Of a stretch of DNA of 64,000 nucleotides, positions 34,528 to 43,715 are shown in pieces. Position numbers and translations under genes: made by a program. The stretch comes from Alphaproteobacteria bacterium UBA7314 (GTDB lineage Bacteria; Pseudomonadota; Alphaproteobacteria; MPNO01; UBA830): assembly GCA_002471575.1 (NCBI GenBank), contig DKQG01000046.1, positions 1 to 64,000 of the forward strand, read 5' to 3'. The notes below the pieces were generated by a model. It searched no databases. It saw nothing but the letters and a program-made list of their open reading frames with translations, and was not told the origin of the DNA. How positions within the stretch are numbered: position 1 is the first letter of the stretch; the number at the start of each line of letters is the position of its first letter.

Positions 34528-36576
34528 TCAGTCGTCATAGCGGCGCCGGCAGTCGAGAGAACCGGACGCATGAACCGTGACCGTCCAGCCCGGCGGTACA
34601 ACCGACGTCCCGCCGGCCTCCTCTATGATCATCGGTCCTTGGAACACTTCGCCGGCACCCATCTTAGTACGGTCCATGATTGGACAATCCGCCCAGTCAT
34701 CGCCAAACCAAACTTGCCGGCATTCAATCACCGGATCTCCGGCATCGTCGGCGCTGAAGCTCAGTTCCGGCTTGTCGATCAGCCCTAGTGAGAACAGGCG
34801 TATGTTCACCAGTTCGACATCGCTGTGACGGTCGGCGCGTCCGAACGTCTGTTCATGGCGGTTATGAAATGCCTCGCGCAGGTCATCCCAGCTCGCCTTG
34901 TCAGGATCGCACGGGATCGACAGTGTAAACGACTGTCCGACATAGCGCATGTCGACGGTAAAAGTATGTTCGTGGCGACCTTCGGCAAAGCCGTCTTCAG
35001 ACAAAAGCGCCGCCGCGTCGCGTCGCATTTCGGCCGCCCGGGTCCCGAATTCAGCGATGTCCAGAGTGTCCAGCGGACCGCCCCAGGCAATGACGAAATC
35101 GTGACGCAGATCTGCCAGCAACTGCCCGAGCGCGGAGAGATGACCCGGGAACCGCGGCACGATGACCTGCGGGATCGACAGTTCTTCCGCGACCAAGAAA
35201 ACATGCATCGGCCCGGCCCCGCCGAACCCGAGCAGCGCAAAATCCCGCGGATCAAAACCGCGGTGAACGGATACTTCACGCACCGCACCGGCCATCTTCG
35301 AAACCGCGATACGCAAGACACCGTCTGCAAGCTGTATCGGCGTCCCAGCGCCTTCACCCAGTCTGTCGGCCAGGTCCTCGAACGCTTTTTCGGACAATTC
35401 CTTCGAAAGCTCTAACCCGCCGGAGAGTGTTCGATCGGTTGGCAACCGGCCAAGCATCAGGTTGGCATCGGAAATCGTCGGTTCCGTGCCGCCGCGCTGG
35501 TAGCACGCCGGTCCGGGCATGGCGCCCGCGCTTTGTGGTCCGACTTCAAGCGTCCCATCCGGCTGAACCCAGGCGATCGAGCCACCGCCGGCGCCGATGG
35601 TGTGGATGTCGAGCTGAGGTACCTGAAGGGGATAGGCGTCGATCTGGTTCGTATGGCTGATCCGCGGCATCAACTGATGAATCAGGGCGACGTCCGTGCT
35701 GGTTCCGCCCATGTCGAAGGTTATGCAATCGTCCACACCGGCCATCTCGCAGATTCGAACGGCACCACCGGCGCCGCCCACCGGACCGGAAAGGAATGTA
35801 CCGGCAGCGAACTGCGCGGCCTGGTCCAGCGTCATAACCCCGCCGTTGGAGCCCATCACGTTTACCGGCGCGGAGATACCCTGCCCTTCGAGTTCTCCGG
35901 CGAGCGTATCGAGATATGTCCGGATTACCGGCGTCAGGTAGGCGTTCAGGACGCAGGTCGAAAATCGTTCAAATTCGCCTTTTTCCGGCACCACGCCAGT
36001 GGAGGTACATACCGGAATATCGCCCGCCATCGCCTGTAGTTTTTCGAGCGCCGCCGCTTCGTTCTCATCGTTGCGATAGGCGTTAATAAACGCGATGGCA
36101 ATCGATTCAACGCCGCTTTCCCGGAATTTTTCCATGATCAGCGAGAAATCAACTTCGGCGGCGGTCTTCAGAATTTCACCGTCCGCCGCGACACGTTCGT
36201 CGATTTCCACTCTGAGATCACGCGACACCAGTGGCTTCGGCCGGACGAATTTTATGTCGAAAAGCCCGCCGATCAGCCGCCGCGTACGGCCAATTTCGAG
36301 CGTATCGCGGAAACCGTCCGTAGTGACCAGACCGGTTTTGGCCCCCTTGCGTTCCAGCAACGCGTTGGTTGCGATGGTGGTCCCGTGCACGAAAGCGCGG
36401 ATTTCGCTGTAATCTATACCAAGTTTCTCGAGCGCACCCAGCACACCCTCCCACTGCCTTCCCGGAATAGAGGGCACCTTTTCAGACAGCAATTCCTGCG
36501 ATTCGGAATTAAGGCAAAGCAAATCGGTGAATGTGCCGCCGACATCGATACCAACGATATATTTTTGTTCAGTCAT
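34528..36576 (-). CDS. hyuA: Hydantoinase/oxoprolinase subunit A
   Basis: A 682-residue ATP-dependent hydantoinase-type subunit (N-methylhydantoinase A, acetophenone carboxylase and 5-oxoprolinase family). The ATP-binding fold begins with YIVGIDVGGTFTDLLCLN, and HGTTIATNALLERKGAKTGL, TFDMGGTSTDVALI and LLGFGGAGPMHVF follow. Partner subunit HyuB is upstream by 9 bp. The pair could hydrolyse a cyclic amide or carboxylate a ketone using ATP. The substrate is not determinable from sequence. Confidence 0.94.
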   Translation of the reverse strand: MTEQKYIVGIDVGGTFTDLLCLNSESQELLSEKVPSIPGRQWEGVLGALEKLGIDYSEIRAFVHGTTIATNALLERKGAKTGLVTTDGFRDTLEIGRTRRLIGGLFDIKFVRPKPLVSRDLRVEIDERVAADGEILKTAAEVDFSLIMEKFRESGVESIAIAFINAYRNDENEAAALEKLQAMAGDIPVCTSTGVVPEKGEFERFSTCVLNAYLTPVIRTYLDTLAGELEGQGISAPVNVMGSNGGVMTLDQAAQFAAGTFLSGPVGGAGGAVRICEMAGVDDCITFDMGGTSTDVALIHQLMPRISHTNQIDAYPLQVPQLDIHTIGAGGGSIAWVQPDGTLEVGPQSAGAMPGPACYQRGGTEPTISDANLMLGRLPTDRTLSGGLELSKELSEKAFEDLADRLGEGAGTPIQLADGVLRIAVSKMAGAVREVSVHRGFDPRDFALLGFGGAGPMHVFLVAEELSIPQVIVPRFPGHLSALGQLLADLRHDFVIAWGGPLDTLDIAEFGTRAAEMRRDAAALLSEDGFAEGRHEHTFTVDMRYVGQSFTLSIPCDPDKASWDDLREAFHNRHEQTFGRADRHSDVELVNIRLFSLGLIDKPELSFSADDAGDPVIECRQVWFGDDWADCPIMDRTKMGAGEVFQGPMIIEEAGGTSVVPPGWTVTVHASGSLDCRRRYDD

Positions 36577-36585
36577 TGTCTCTGC

Positions 36586-38595
36586 TCATGCTGCTGTTTC
36601 GGGTCGCGAAACCGTCGCGCGCAAACGCACGCGGTCGCCGGGTGCGGTGCCTATGATATCCATACTGGTAGAACTGACGACGACGGCTTCCCCGTCGCCG
36701 GCGATCGTCGTCCACGCTCTCAGCGGGGCGCCTCGGCCGGTAACCAGTTCGACCAGATCGCCGTCAGAAACGCCGATCCGGTCAGCCAGCGCCCGCGGGA
36801 CAGCAAACTGTCGGCGCGGTCCGTCCGCGAGTTCCTCGTTGGACAATTCCAGCGTTACTGTAATCTGCTCTTCGAACATCGCCTGACGACGCGCCTTCGT
36901 GGCGGCACCATCGACTGAGCCACCGTGGATCACCACGCCGAAGCGTGCCTCGGCATCGGCTTCCGACAGGTAATTTTCCGCAACGTCCGCCAGAACCTTC
37001 TCGGGTTCACGTTCGAGCGGATCCCCGTACCCGCCGCCGCCGGCAGTTTCCTCGCGTACGATATCACCCGGACGAAGGGCAAAACCCGACACCTTACCCG
37101 GCATGTCGGACGGTTCCACGATTTCGCCGTCCCGGATTACCACGAAGCTGTTCGCAGCCCCGTTCGATGCCCCTTCGACGCCGTAAGGAGGTATCACGTT
37201 CTTTTCTGAGATAACTGAAAGCGCGCCCCGGCCGGAGAGGATACGGACATCACGGCGCAGGCCGAACCCCCCGCGGTATTCGCCATCGCCGCACATATTC
37301 TCACGGATTTCGCAGCGCTCGACACGCAGCGGAAACTGGCCTTCAACCATCTCCACCGACTGGATCGAATTAAAATCCCCTTCGTTGAAGCTGCGCACGG
37401 CGTTTGACCCATCGGTCCCGTCGGATGCGCCCGTGCCACCGGCAGGCCATTCGTAATGGATGTAGTTTCCACCTCCGTCATCTACCCCCGATATGATTAC
37501 ATGGTTCGCCCCACCTTTCAGATCGCCCACAGTCATTTCGGGTGCAACATGTCCCATAGCTGAAGCGACAACGGAATCGATCAGAAACTTACATTCTGCC
37601 ATGCCGCCACAGGGGGCATCGTTCCGAGCATTGATAAAGGTGCCTTCCTCTGAAATTACGGTGATCGGGTTGAATGAACCCTGATTGATCGGCGTTTTCG
37701 GATCGAGGAAAGATTTCACGATCGTGCCCACGGCATTGAGCGCCATGGCGGGGCCACAATTGGTGGGGCCGTTGGTCTGCGCCGAAGTACCGGTGAAGTC
37801 CGCGATAATCTCGTCGCCCCGCACTGTCAGTTTCAGTTTGACCACCAACGGATCGGGATTGGTACCGTCGCTTTCGATATACCCTTCCCCGAAATAATCG
37901 CCATCTGGACGTTCGGATATCTTTGCCCGAAGCTGCCGTTCCGAACGGTCGATCAGTTCCTCGACACCGCTCAACAAGCCGTCGCCGAACCGTTTGTACA
38001 ATCGTTGCAGGTGTTCTTCCGCCTTGCGGCCGGTGCCAACCATGGCGTTGAAATCGCCAAGCCGTTCAGACCGCGCCCGCATATTGTTAAACAACAGGTT
38101 CATGAACGGCTCGTTCATGACGCCACGGTCGCAAATCTTTGTGGGTTCGATACGAATTCCTTCTTGGATGATCTCATTTACCCGCCCGGACAGGCTGCCT
38201 GGCGTCATCCCGCCGACGTCGTTCCAGTGACACCGCATCGCGGCAAACATGCCGAGCTTGCCGCCTAAAAACACAGGCTGGAGCATCAGCACATCGTTGA
38301 GATGCGTGCCGCCCGTGTAGGGGTCGTTATGCAGGAACAGATCACCCTCGTTGATGTCATCCTTGAAGGTTGCGACCACCTGTTGCGTCGAATACGGAAC
38401 CGCGAAGATATGGATGGGATGATCCGCCAGCCCCTGCGCTACCTGACGACCGTCCGCCGACATCAGCGCACAGGAAAAATCGTGGCCTTCATATATGATG
38501 GGCGCATAGGAGGAATGGATGATGTTCGCGCGCATCTCGTTAACCACTGCGATTAGCGATTCCCGGATAAGTTCAAGCTGCACAAGATCTTTCAA
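36586..38595 (-). CDS. hyuB: Hydantoinase/oxoprolinase subunit B
   Basis: The partner of HyuA, about 669 residues. Family blocks are YEGHDFSCALMSADGRQVAQG, read in two parts, FLHNDPYTGGTHLNDV, the ADFTGTSAQTNGPTNCGPA region and the C-terminal GDIVREETAGGGGYGDP. I favour a TTG start at 38595, with GGAGG 6 nt upstream and the family-like LVQLELIRESL following. An ATG at 38664 would add 23 unrelated residues. It is the first gene of the hyuB-hyuA-aminotransferase-EthD-CMD operon, behind an inverted repeat. Confidence 0.92.
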   Translation of the reverse strand: MKDLVQLELIRESLIAVVNEMRANIIHSSYAPIIYEGHDFSCALMSADGRQVAQGLADHPIHIFAVPYSTQQVVATFKDDINEGDLFLHNDPYTGGTHLNDVLMLQPVFLGGKLGMFAAMRCHWNDVGGMTPGSLSGRVNEIIQEGIRIEPTKICDRGVMNEPFMNLLFNNMRARSERLGDFNAMVGTGRKAEEHLQRLYKRFGDGLLSGVEELIDRSERQLRAKISERPDGDYFGEGYIESDGTNPDPLVVKLKLTVRGDEIIADFTGTSAQTNGPTNCGPAMALNAVGTIVKSFLDPKTPINQGSFNPITVISEEGTFINARNDAPCGGMAECKFLIDSVVASAMGHVAPEMTVGDLKGGANHVIISGVDDGGGNYIHYEWPAGGTGASDGTDGSNAVRSFNEGDFNSIQSVEMVEGQFPLRVERCEIRENMCGDGEYRGGFGLRRDVRILSGRGALSVISEKNVIPPYGVEGASNGAANSFVVIRDGEIVEPSDMPGKVSGFALRPGDIVREETAGGGGYGDPLEREPEKVLADVAENYLSEADAEARFGVVIHGGSVDGAATKARRQAMFEEQITVTLELSNEELADGPRRQFAVPRALADRIGVSDGDLVELVTGRGAPLRAWTTIAGDGEAVVVSSTSMDIIGTAPGDRVRLRATVSRPETAA

Positions 38596-38667
38596 AACGG
38601 CCTCCAGCGGCTTCGATGGACGGATCAGTATCCACGATGTAGCAGCCGATCCCCTTGATTCCAAGAA

Positions 38668-38689
38668 AATTTTACACTAACGTAAAATT
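38668..38689. promoter_or_regulatory. TetR-type operator 1, hyuB / CoA-ligase divergent promoter
   Basis: AATTTTAC-ACTAAC-GTAAAATT, a perfect 8-bp inverted repeat with a 6-bp spacer. Its arms are identical to those at 42174-42195. It lies between the divergent hyuB and CoA ligase genes. Confidence 0.75.
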
Positions 38690-38805
38690 ATATCCGGGAA
38701 GTCTCTTTTTCAGGCATAGAGACGGTCTGCGTGTTCGATCCCGAAACGGTTGGCCAAGAGCAATGCGCGCTCTAAATTCTATACAGATAAAAAGGCAAAG
38801 GCGTC

Positions 38806-40461
38806 ATGATAGAACCGACTTCTCATGTAGACACATTCATCCGCGACAACATGCCCGCCCCGGAATTATGGCCGGAGATGGATTATTCGGTTCTGCCGGA
38901 GCTTGCGGACTACCCCACCCGTTTTAACATTGCCGATGTCCTGATCGACCAACAGGTTGCCGCGGGCTACGCCGACACCGCGGCATTAATTTTCGGCGAC
39001 GTGACCTGGACATACACGGAACTGATGGATCGCGCCAATCAGATTGCGAACGTTTTGGTAGAGGATTACGGCTTCGTCCCCGGCGAGCGGGTGCTTATCC
39101 GCAGCGGCAATCACCCGATGCTGATCGCGTCATGGCTGGCGGTGCTGAAAGCCGGTGGCGTGGCGATTACTACGATGCCGGTGCTGCGCGAACGCGAACT
39201 GGTCTACATGATCGACAAGGCCAAAGTACGTTTTGCCATTTCGCACGACAACCTGGCCAAAGACATCGACAGGGCGCAGAACGGCGCACCTGACCTCGAA
39301 CACATCCTTTATTTTGGGGCCGACCGTAACGATGCGCTCGAAAAGATCATGGAAGGCAAGTCCAAGACCTTCGAAAATGTCGATACCGCCGCCGACGACC
39401 CGGCAATCATCGGTTTCACGTCCGGATCGACCGGAACCCCTAAGGGCACGCTTCACTTCCACCGCGATATCCTGGCTGCCGCCGATTGCTTCATAGGGCA
39501 CGTTGTCAAGATCAGACCGGGCGACATCGTGTGCGGCAGCCCTCAGATTGCGTTCCTGTACGGGCTTTGCGCCTTCATCGCGGATACATTCCGGTTCGGG
39601 GCAACGGCCGTGCTGCTGGAGCGCGGCACGCCGGAAGCGGTTCTGGAGACGATTGAGAAACACAAGGCGACTGTCTGCTTTTCGACGCCATCCGGCTACA
39701 AGCTGATGCTCGACAAGGCGCGGGACTACGATCTGTCCAGCCTGAGGGAGTGCGTTGGTGGCGGAGAGCCGCTGCTGCCTGCCATCTTCAACGAATGGAA
39801 GGAGATCACTGGCGTCGAGATGATAAACGGCTTAGGCATTTCGGAACTGTTGCACATCTTCATTTCAGCCAGCGGCGACGACATCAAGCCGGGCGCCATC
39901 GGCAAGGCGGTACCCGGTTTTGAGGTCCGTGTGGTGGACGAACAGTTCGAAGACGTCAAACCAGGCGAAACGGGGCTGATGGTCGTCAAGGGCCCCAATG
40001 GCTGCCGTTACCTGGACGACCTGGAGAAGCAGAAGGCCTATATTCAAGACGGCTGGAACAAATCAGGCGATTTGTGCCGCATCGACGAGGACGGCTATTT
40101 CTATTACGAAGCTCGAACTGACGACATGATCTTGACTGGTGGCTATAATGTCTCGGGTCTGGAAGTAGAGGCGGTGCTGCTGGAACATCCCACGGTCCAT
40201 GAAGCCGCCGTCGTCGGCACACCGGACAAAGACCGGGGACAGATCGTGAAGGCGTTCATAATCCCCAAGGATGCCGATAGCGTTGGCGAGGAAACCGTTT
40301 CAGAGTTGCAGGATTTCGTTAAATCGCAGATATCTGCATTCAAGTATCCGCGGTCGGTGGAGTTCGTCGACAAACTACCGCTAACCGCGACCGGAAAAAT
40401 CCAGCGCGGCGCCCTGCGCCAGCTGGAGCGCGAACGTGCGGAAGAAGCCGGTATTATTTGA
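38806..40461 (+). CDS. Aryl-CoA ligase (2-aminobenzoate/benzoate-CoA ligase type)
   Basis: A 551-residue adenylate-forming enzyme of the benzoate/2-aminobenzoate-CoA ligase group. It activates an aromatic or related acid with ATP and CoA. The A3 loop is FTSGSTGTPKGTLHFHRD, and A5 (ending INGLGISELLHIF), A7 KSGDLCRIDEDGYFYYEARTD and the catalytic lysine in LPLTATGKIQR are all present. The CDS starts at ATG 38806 with AAAGG upstream. It is divergent from hyuB around operator 1 and is followed by the nitroreductase gene. Confidence 0.93.
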   Translation: MIEPTSHVDTFIRDNMPAPELWPEMDYSVLPELADYPTRFNIADVLIDQQVAAGYADTAALIFGDVTWTYTELMDRANQIANVLVEDYGFVPGERVLIRSGNHPMLIASWLAVLKAGGVAITTMPVLRERELVYMIDKAKVRFAISHDNLAKDIDRAQNGAPDLEHILYFGADRNDALEKIMEGKSKTFENVDTAADDPAIIGFTSGSTGTPKGTLHFHRDILAAADCFIGHVVKIRPGDIVCGSPQIAFLYGLCAFIADTFRFGATAVLLERGTPEAVLETIEKHKATVCFSTPSGYKLMLDKARDYDLSSLRECVGGGEPLLPAIFNEWKEITGVEMINGLGISELLHIFISASGDDIKPGAIGKAVPGFEVRVVDEQFEDVKPGETGLMVVKGPNGCRYLDDLEKQKAYIQDGWNKSGDLCRIDEDGYFYYEARTDDMILTGGYNVSGLEVEAVLLEHPTVHEAAVVGTPDKDRGQIVKAFIIPKDADSVGEETVSELQDFVKSQISAFKYPRSVEFVDKLPLTATGKIQRGALRQLERERAEEAGII

Positions 40462-40484
40462 ACCCGAATAACGAAAGACGAACC

Positions 40485-41081
40485 ATGTCCGAACTGAATA
40501 ACCTAAACAGCAACACCATCGACTTTCTGACCAGCCGCCGATCTACGGTGGCTCGGATGATGGATGGTCCGGGCCCTAGCGAACACGATCTGCGCAAAAT
40601 CATGGAAGCCGGGATGCGGGTCCCCGATCACGGCCGCTTGACGCCGTGGCGGTTTATAGTGATCCGCGGGGATGCGCGAGAAAAACTGGGAAATGTCATC
40701 GCGGATTCGTTCAAGAGGAACAACCCGGACGCGATTGAAGAACAGGTTGAGATCGAGCAGGAACGGTTGACGCGGGCACCGGTCGTTATCGCGGTCGTCT
40801 CCCACGTCCAGCGGGAACACAAAATTCCGGAGTGGGAACAGGTTCTTTCGTCAGGCGCCGCCTGCCAGACTATGCTGATCGCCGCCCAATCAATGGGATA
40901 TGCGGCGCAGTGGCTTACCGAATGGTACGCCTACGACGCGAGCGTCAAGCAGGCTATCGGGGCCGGTCCAGAGGGCGAGATCGCCGGATTTCTGTATCTC
41001 GGCAACGGCATAAGCGATCTGTCCGATCGTGCCCGCCCAGAGTACGAGGATATTGTCTCCGAATGGTCGCCTAGCGACTAG
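40485..41081 (+). CDS. Nitroreductase-family flavoprotein
   Basis: A 198-residue FMN protein of the YdjA-like nitroreductase group. The FMN-contact segments SRRSTVARM, MRVPDHGRLTPWRFIVI and SSGAACQTMLIAAQSMGYAA are present. It is shorter than NfsB and may act as an NAD(P)H:flavin or ene reductase. I use ATG 40485; a TTG at 40458 would overlap the ligase stop. It is probably co-transcribed with the CoA ligase. It could feed reduced flavin to the local two-component monooxygenases (speculative). Confidence 0.9.
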   Translation: MSELNNLNSNTIDFLTSRRSTVARMMDGPGPSEHDLRKIMEAGMRVPDHGRLTPWRFIVIRGDAREKLGNVIADSFKRNNPDAIEEQVEIEQERLTRAPVVIAVVSHVQREHKIPEWEQVLSSGAACQTMLIAAQSMGYAAQWLTEWYAYDASVKQAIGAGPEGEIAGFLYLGNGISDLSDRARPEYEDIVSEWSPSD

Positions 41082-41115
41082 AACTAAACTGAATAAATGA
41101 ATTTAAGTTAAGATA

Positions 41116-42102
41116 TTAACTCATTGATATAACTACTTTTCCTTGGATCTTCCGGTCGATGATAATTTGGCAGGCATCGACCACTTGGTCCATCGGATAG
41201 ACCGCCTGAACGGGTACGTGAATCTTGCCGTCCGCGACCATGTCAAACAGCTCGGCCTGAACCCGCTGGACCCATTCGGGATCGCGGTCGCGGTACTCGG
41301 CCCAGTTAACGCCAGTGACCGCGATATTTTTCAACAGCGCATAGTTGACCTTAAAAGTCGGGATAGTTCCCCCCGTGAAGCCGACAACCACCAGGCTGCC
41401 ACCGAAGTTCAGCGCCCTTACAGATCCATCGAAAACCTCGCCGCCGACGATCTCGATCACAATATCGACGCCACCGCCGGTAATTTCCCGAATATCGTCT
41501 CGGATCGTGTCTCGCACCTCGGCGCCCGACACGTCGATAACATTATCGGCGCCATTTGCACGTGCCAGACTCTCTTTCGACATGGTGGTCAGACCGGCGA
41601 TGACTTCGCAACCCCACGCCTTCGCAAGCTGCATTGCGGCCAGCCCCACGCTGCCGGAGGCGCCGGTGACCAGCACTTTGTGTCCATGTTTCAGGTTTGC
41701 CCGCGCGAATAGCGCGAAATGCGCTGTTTGATAGGCGATACCGATCGCCGCCGCTTCCTCGAACGAGACATCTTCGGGGACCGGATAACACTGTGATTCA
41801 TCTGCCAGCACTTCCTGCGCGTAGGTGCCGTATTCAACCTGTACCATCACACGATCGCCGACTTTCAACCTGTCGACGCCGGCCCCAACTTCCTTTACCA
41901 CGCCGGCGCCTTCCTTGCCAGGCGTGAAGGGTAACGGCGGTCGGACCTGATATTTTCCCTCCATAACAAGCAGATCGGGGAAATTGATAGCGGCTGCCCG
42001 ATTATCGACAACGACCTGGCCGGGACCCGGCTGCAGGGAATTGATTTCCTCAATCACTAGGTCCTCCGGTGGCCCCAGCTTCTTGGCGACGATAGCCCGC
42101 AT
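41116..42102 (-). CDS. Quinone-oxidoreductase-like MDR protein
   Basis: A 328-residue medium-chain reductase of the QOR2/YhdH-like NADPH:quinone oxidoreductase group, without catalytic zinc ligands. Features are PFTPGKEGAGVVKEVGAGVD, YQTAHFALFARANLKHGHKV and the NADP-binding VTGASGSVGLAAMQLAKA. The start is ATG 42102 with AAGGA upstream. Members reduce quinones or the C=C of enoyl-CoA/enones. It is divergent from ald around operator 2 and convergent with the nitroreductase gene. Confidence 0.9.
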   Translation of the reverse strand: MRAIVAKKLGPPEDLVIEEINSLQPGPGQVVVDNRAAAINFPDLLVMEGKYQVRPPLPFTPGKEGAGVVKEVGAGVDRLKVGDRVMVQVEYGTYAQEVLADESQCYPVPEDVSFEEAAAIGIAYQTAHFALFARANLKHGHKVLVTGASGSVGLAAMQLAKAWGCEVIAGLTTMSKESLARANGADNVIDVSGAEVRDTIRDDIREITGGGVDIVIEIVGGEVFDGSVRALNFGGSLVVVGFTGGTIPTFKVNYALLKNIAVTGVNWAEYRDRDPEWVQRVQAELFDMVADGKIHVPVQAVYPMDQVVDACQIIIDRKIQGKVVISMS

Positions 42103-42173
42103 CACATTTTTATCCTTACTTCGAGGTCGGTTGCTGCGTTCACACTCTATCGTAGAAATCGATCCGTACAACT

Positions 42174-42195
42174 AATTTTACATAAACGTAAAATT
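42174..42195. promoter_or_regulatory. TetR-type operator 2, MDR / ald divergent promoter
   Basis: AATTTTAC-ATAAAC-GTAAAATT, with arms and spacer length identical to operator 1. It lies 72 bp upstream of the MDR start and 64 bp upstream of ald. Confidence 0.75.
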
Positions 42196-42258
42196 ATGTG
42201 TGATATAGAGAAAATCCGCGCTACATAGAACGCGGATAGCGACGCAAAGGAGCAGAGA

Positions 42259-43377
42259 ATGCTGATCGGCGTTCCAAGGGAAATCAAATCTTTCGAAAAC
42301 CGCGTCGGCATGACACCCGCAAGCGTGCGCGAAATCATCGCCGCGGGTAACCGGGTACTGGTTGAACGAAACGCTGGTCATACGATCGGCTTCGACGACA
42401 CGGATTACGAAGCCGCGGGCGCCAAGATCGCCGCATCGGCCGCCGACGTCTTCGCCGAGGCAGACATGATCGTGAAGGTCAAGGAACCGCAGCCGGTCGA
42501 AATCGAAATGCTCCGTGAAGGCCAGATCCTTTTTACCTATTTGCATCTTGCCCCTGATGAGGCACAGACACAGGGTCTGATGGACAGCGGCTGTACCGCG
42601 ATCGCCTATGAAACCGTGACCGACAGCCGCTGTGGACTACCGCTGCTGGCACCGATGAGCGAGGTTGCAGGACGCATGGCGGTCCAAGCAGGCGCGACCT
42701 CCCTTGAAATCACCCATGGCGGCCGCGGTGTGCTGCTGGGCGGCGTACCGGGCGTAACACCGGGCAAGGTCGTCGTGATCGGCGGCGGAGTGGTGGGCAG
42801 CAATTCGATCTTCGTCGCGACAGGTATGGGTGGACATGTCACGGTCATCGACCGCGACATCCGCCGTCTCGCCGAAATCGACGCACAATACAAAAGCCTT
42901 ATAACCACTCGGTTTTCCAACCAGGCCAATATCGAGGAAGCAGTCCTCAGTGCCGATCTTGTCATCGGTGCGGTGCTCGTGCCGGGTGCGGAAGCTCCCA
43001 AATTGGTCACCACTGACATGGTGAAGAAGATGAAACGCGGCGCAGTGATCGTGGATGTCGCCATCGATCAGGGTGGGTGCTGCGAGACCAGCCGGCCAAC
43101 CACCCATGACGAGCCGACCTACGTGGTCGACGAAGTGGTGCATTACTGTGTCGCGAACATGCCAGGCGGGGTCGCCCGAACGTCCACCTTTGCGCTCAAT
43201 AATGCCACCCTGCCTTTCGCCCTGAAAATCGCCGGGAACGGCGTAAAAGAGGCACTCAACGACGACCCGCACCTGATGGCGGGTCTGAACATACACGCTG
43301 GCAAGCTGACGTACGAAGCGGTAGCCACGGCACAGAACCGGGAATACACCCCGTCGGAAGCTGCTTTGGTGTCTTAA
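42259..43377 (+). CDS. ald: Alanine dehydrogenase
   Basis: A 372-residue NAD-dependent alanine dehydrogenase, converting L-alanine to pyruvate and ammonia. The N-terminal MLIGVPREIKSFENRVGMTP contains the catalytic lysine/arginine region. The second half contains VVIGGGVVGSNSIFVATGMG and DRDIRRLAEID for NAD binding, and DQGGCCETSRPTTHDEPTY is the typical late motif. The start is ATG 42259 with AAAGGAG. Its pairing with a TetR operator suggests catabolic use, recovering ammonia and pyruvate from an amino product. Confidence 0.95.
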   Translation: MLIGVPREIKSFENRVGMTPASVREIIAAGNRVLVERNAGHTIGFDDTDYEAAGAKIAASAADVFAEADMIVKVKEPQPVEIEMLREGQILFTYLHLAPDEAQTQGLMDSGCTAIAYETVTDSRCGLPLLAPMSEVAGRMAVQAGATSLEITHGGRGVLLGGVPGVTPGKVVVIGGGVVGSNSIFVATGMGGHVTVIDRDIRRLAEIDAQYKSLITTRFSNQANIEEAVLSADLVIGAVLVPGAEAPKLVTTDMVKKMKRGAVIVDVAIDQGGCCETSRPTTHDEPTYVVDEVVHYCVANMPGGVARTSTFALNNATLPFALKIAGNGVKEALNDDPHLMAGLNIHAGKLTYEAVATAQNREYTPSEAALVS

Positions 43378-43454
43378 GGTCGTTCGTCTAGCTCTCGTTT
43401 GTTGGCTGCCAACTACCGAAAATTGTTGTATCGGTTGGCGCCGTTTGCCCGAAA

Positions 43455-43619
43455 TTACGACAGATCAAAGACGTACAATAATACTATAGCTCGCTCGACT
43501 AGATCAGAGCTGCGATAACCACCAAGCTTCTTCTCTAGTCCATCGACTATTGCGGTTCGCTCTCGATCGGATGTCAACTCAATGGTGAACCCGAAATTTC
43601 TGCGGACGACCTGTATCAT
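43455..43619 (-). CDS. Small hypothetical protein (54 aa)
   Basis: A 54-codon frame with coding-like composition (RRNFGFTIELTSDRERTAIV, then a basic/amphipathic helix ending ERAIVLLYVFDLS). The same frame extends open upstream to the TetR stop, reading FFDQRNGELYRDSPFSSALM, and no clear ribosome-binding site precedes the ATG. It may be the tail of a lost gene rather than a real small protein. No family was recognised. The rest of the 43378-43715 gap shows nothing. Confidence 0.3.
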   Translation of the reverse strand: MIQVVRRNFGFTIELTSDRERTAIVDGLEKKLGGYRSSDLVERAIVLLYVFDLS

Positions 43620-43715
43620 GAGGGCGGAAGAAAACGGCGAATCCCGATACAGCTCGCCGTTTCTCTGATCGAAGAAAGTAGGCTGCCCAAGCCGGCATAG
43701 TCGTTGCGGAGGGGT

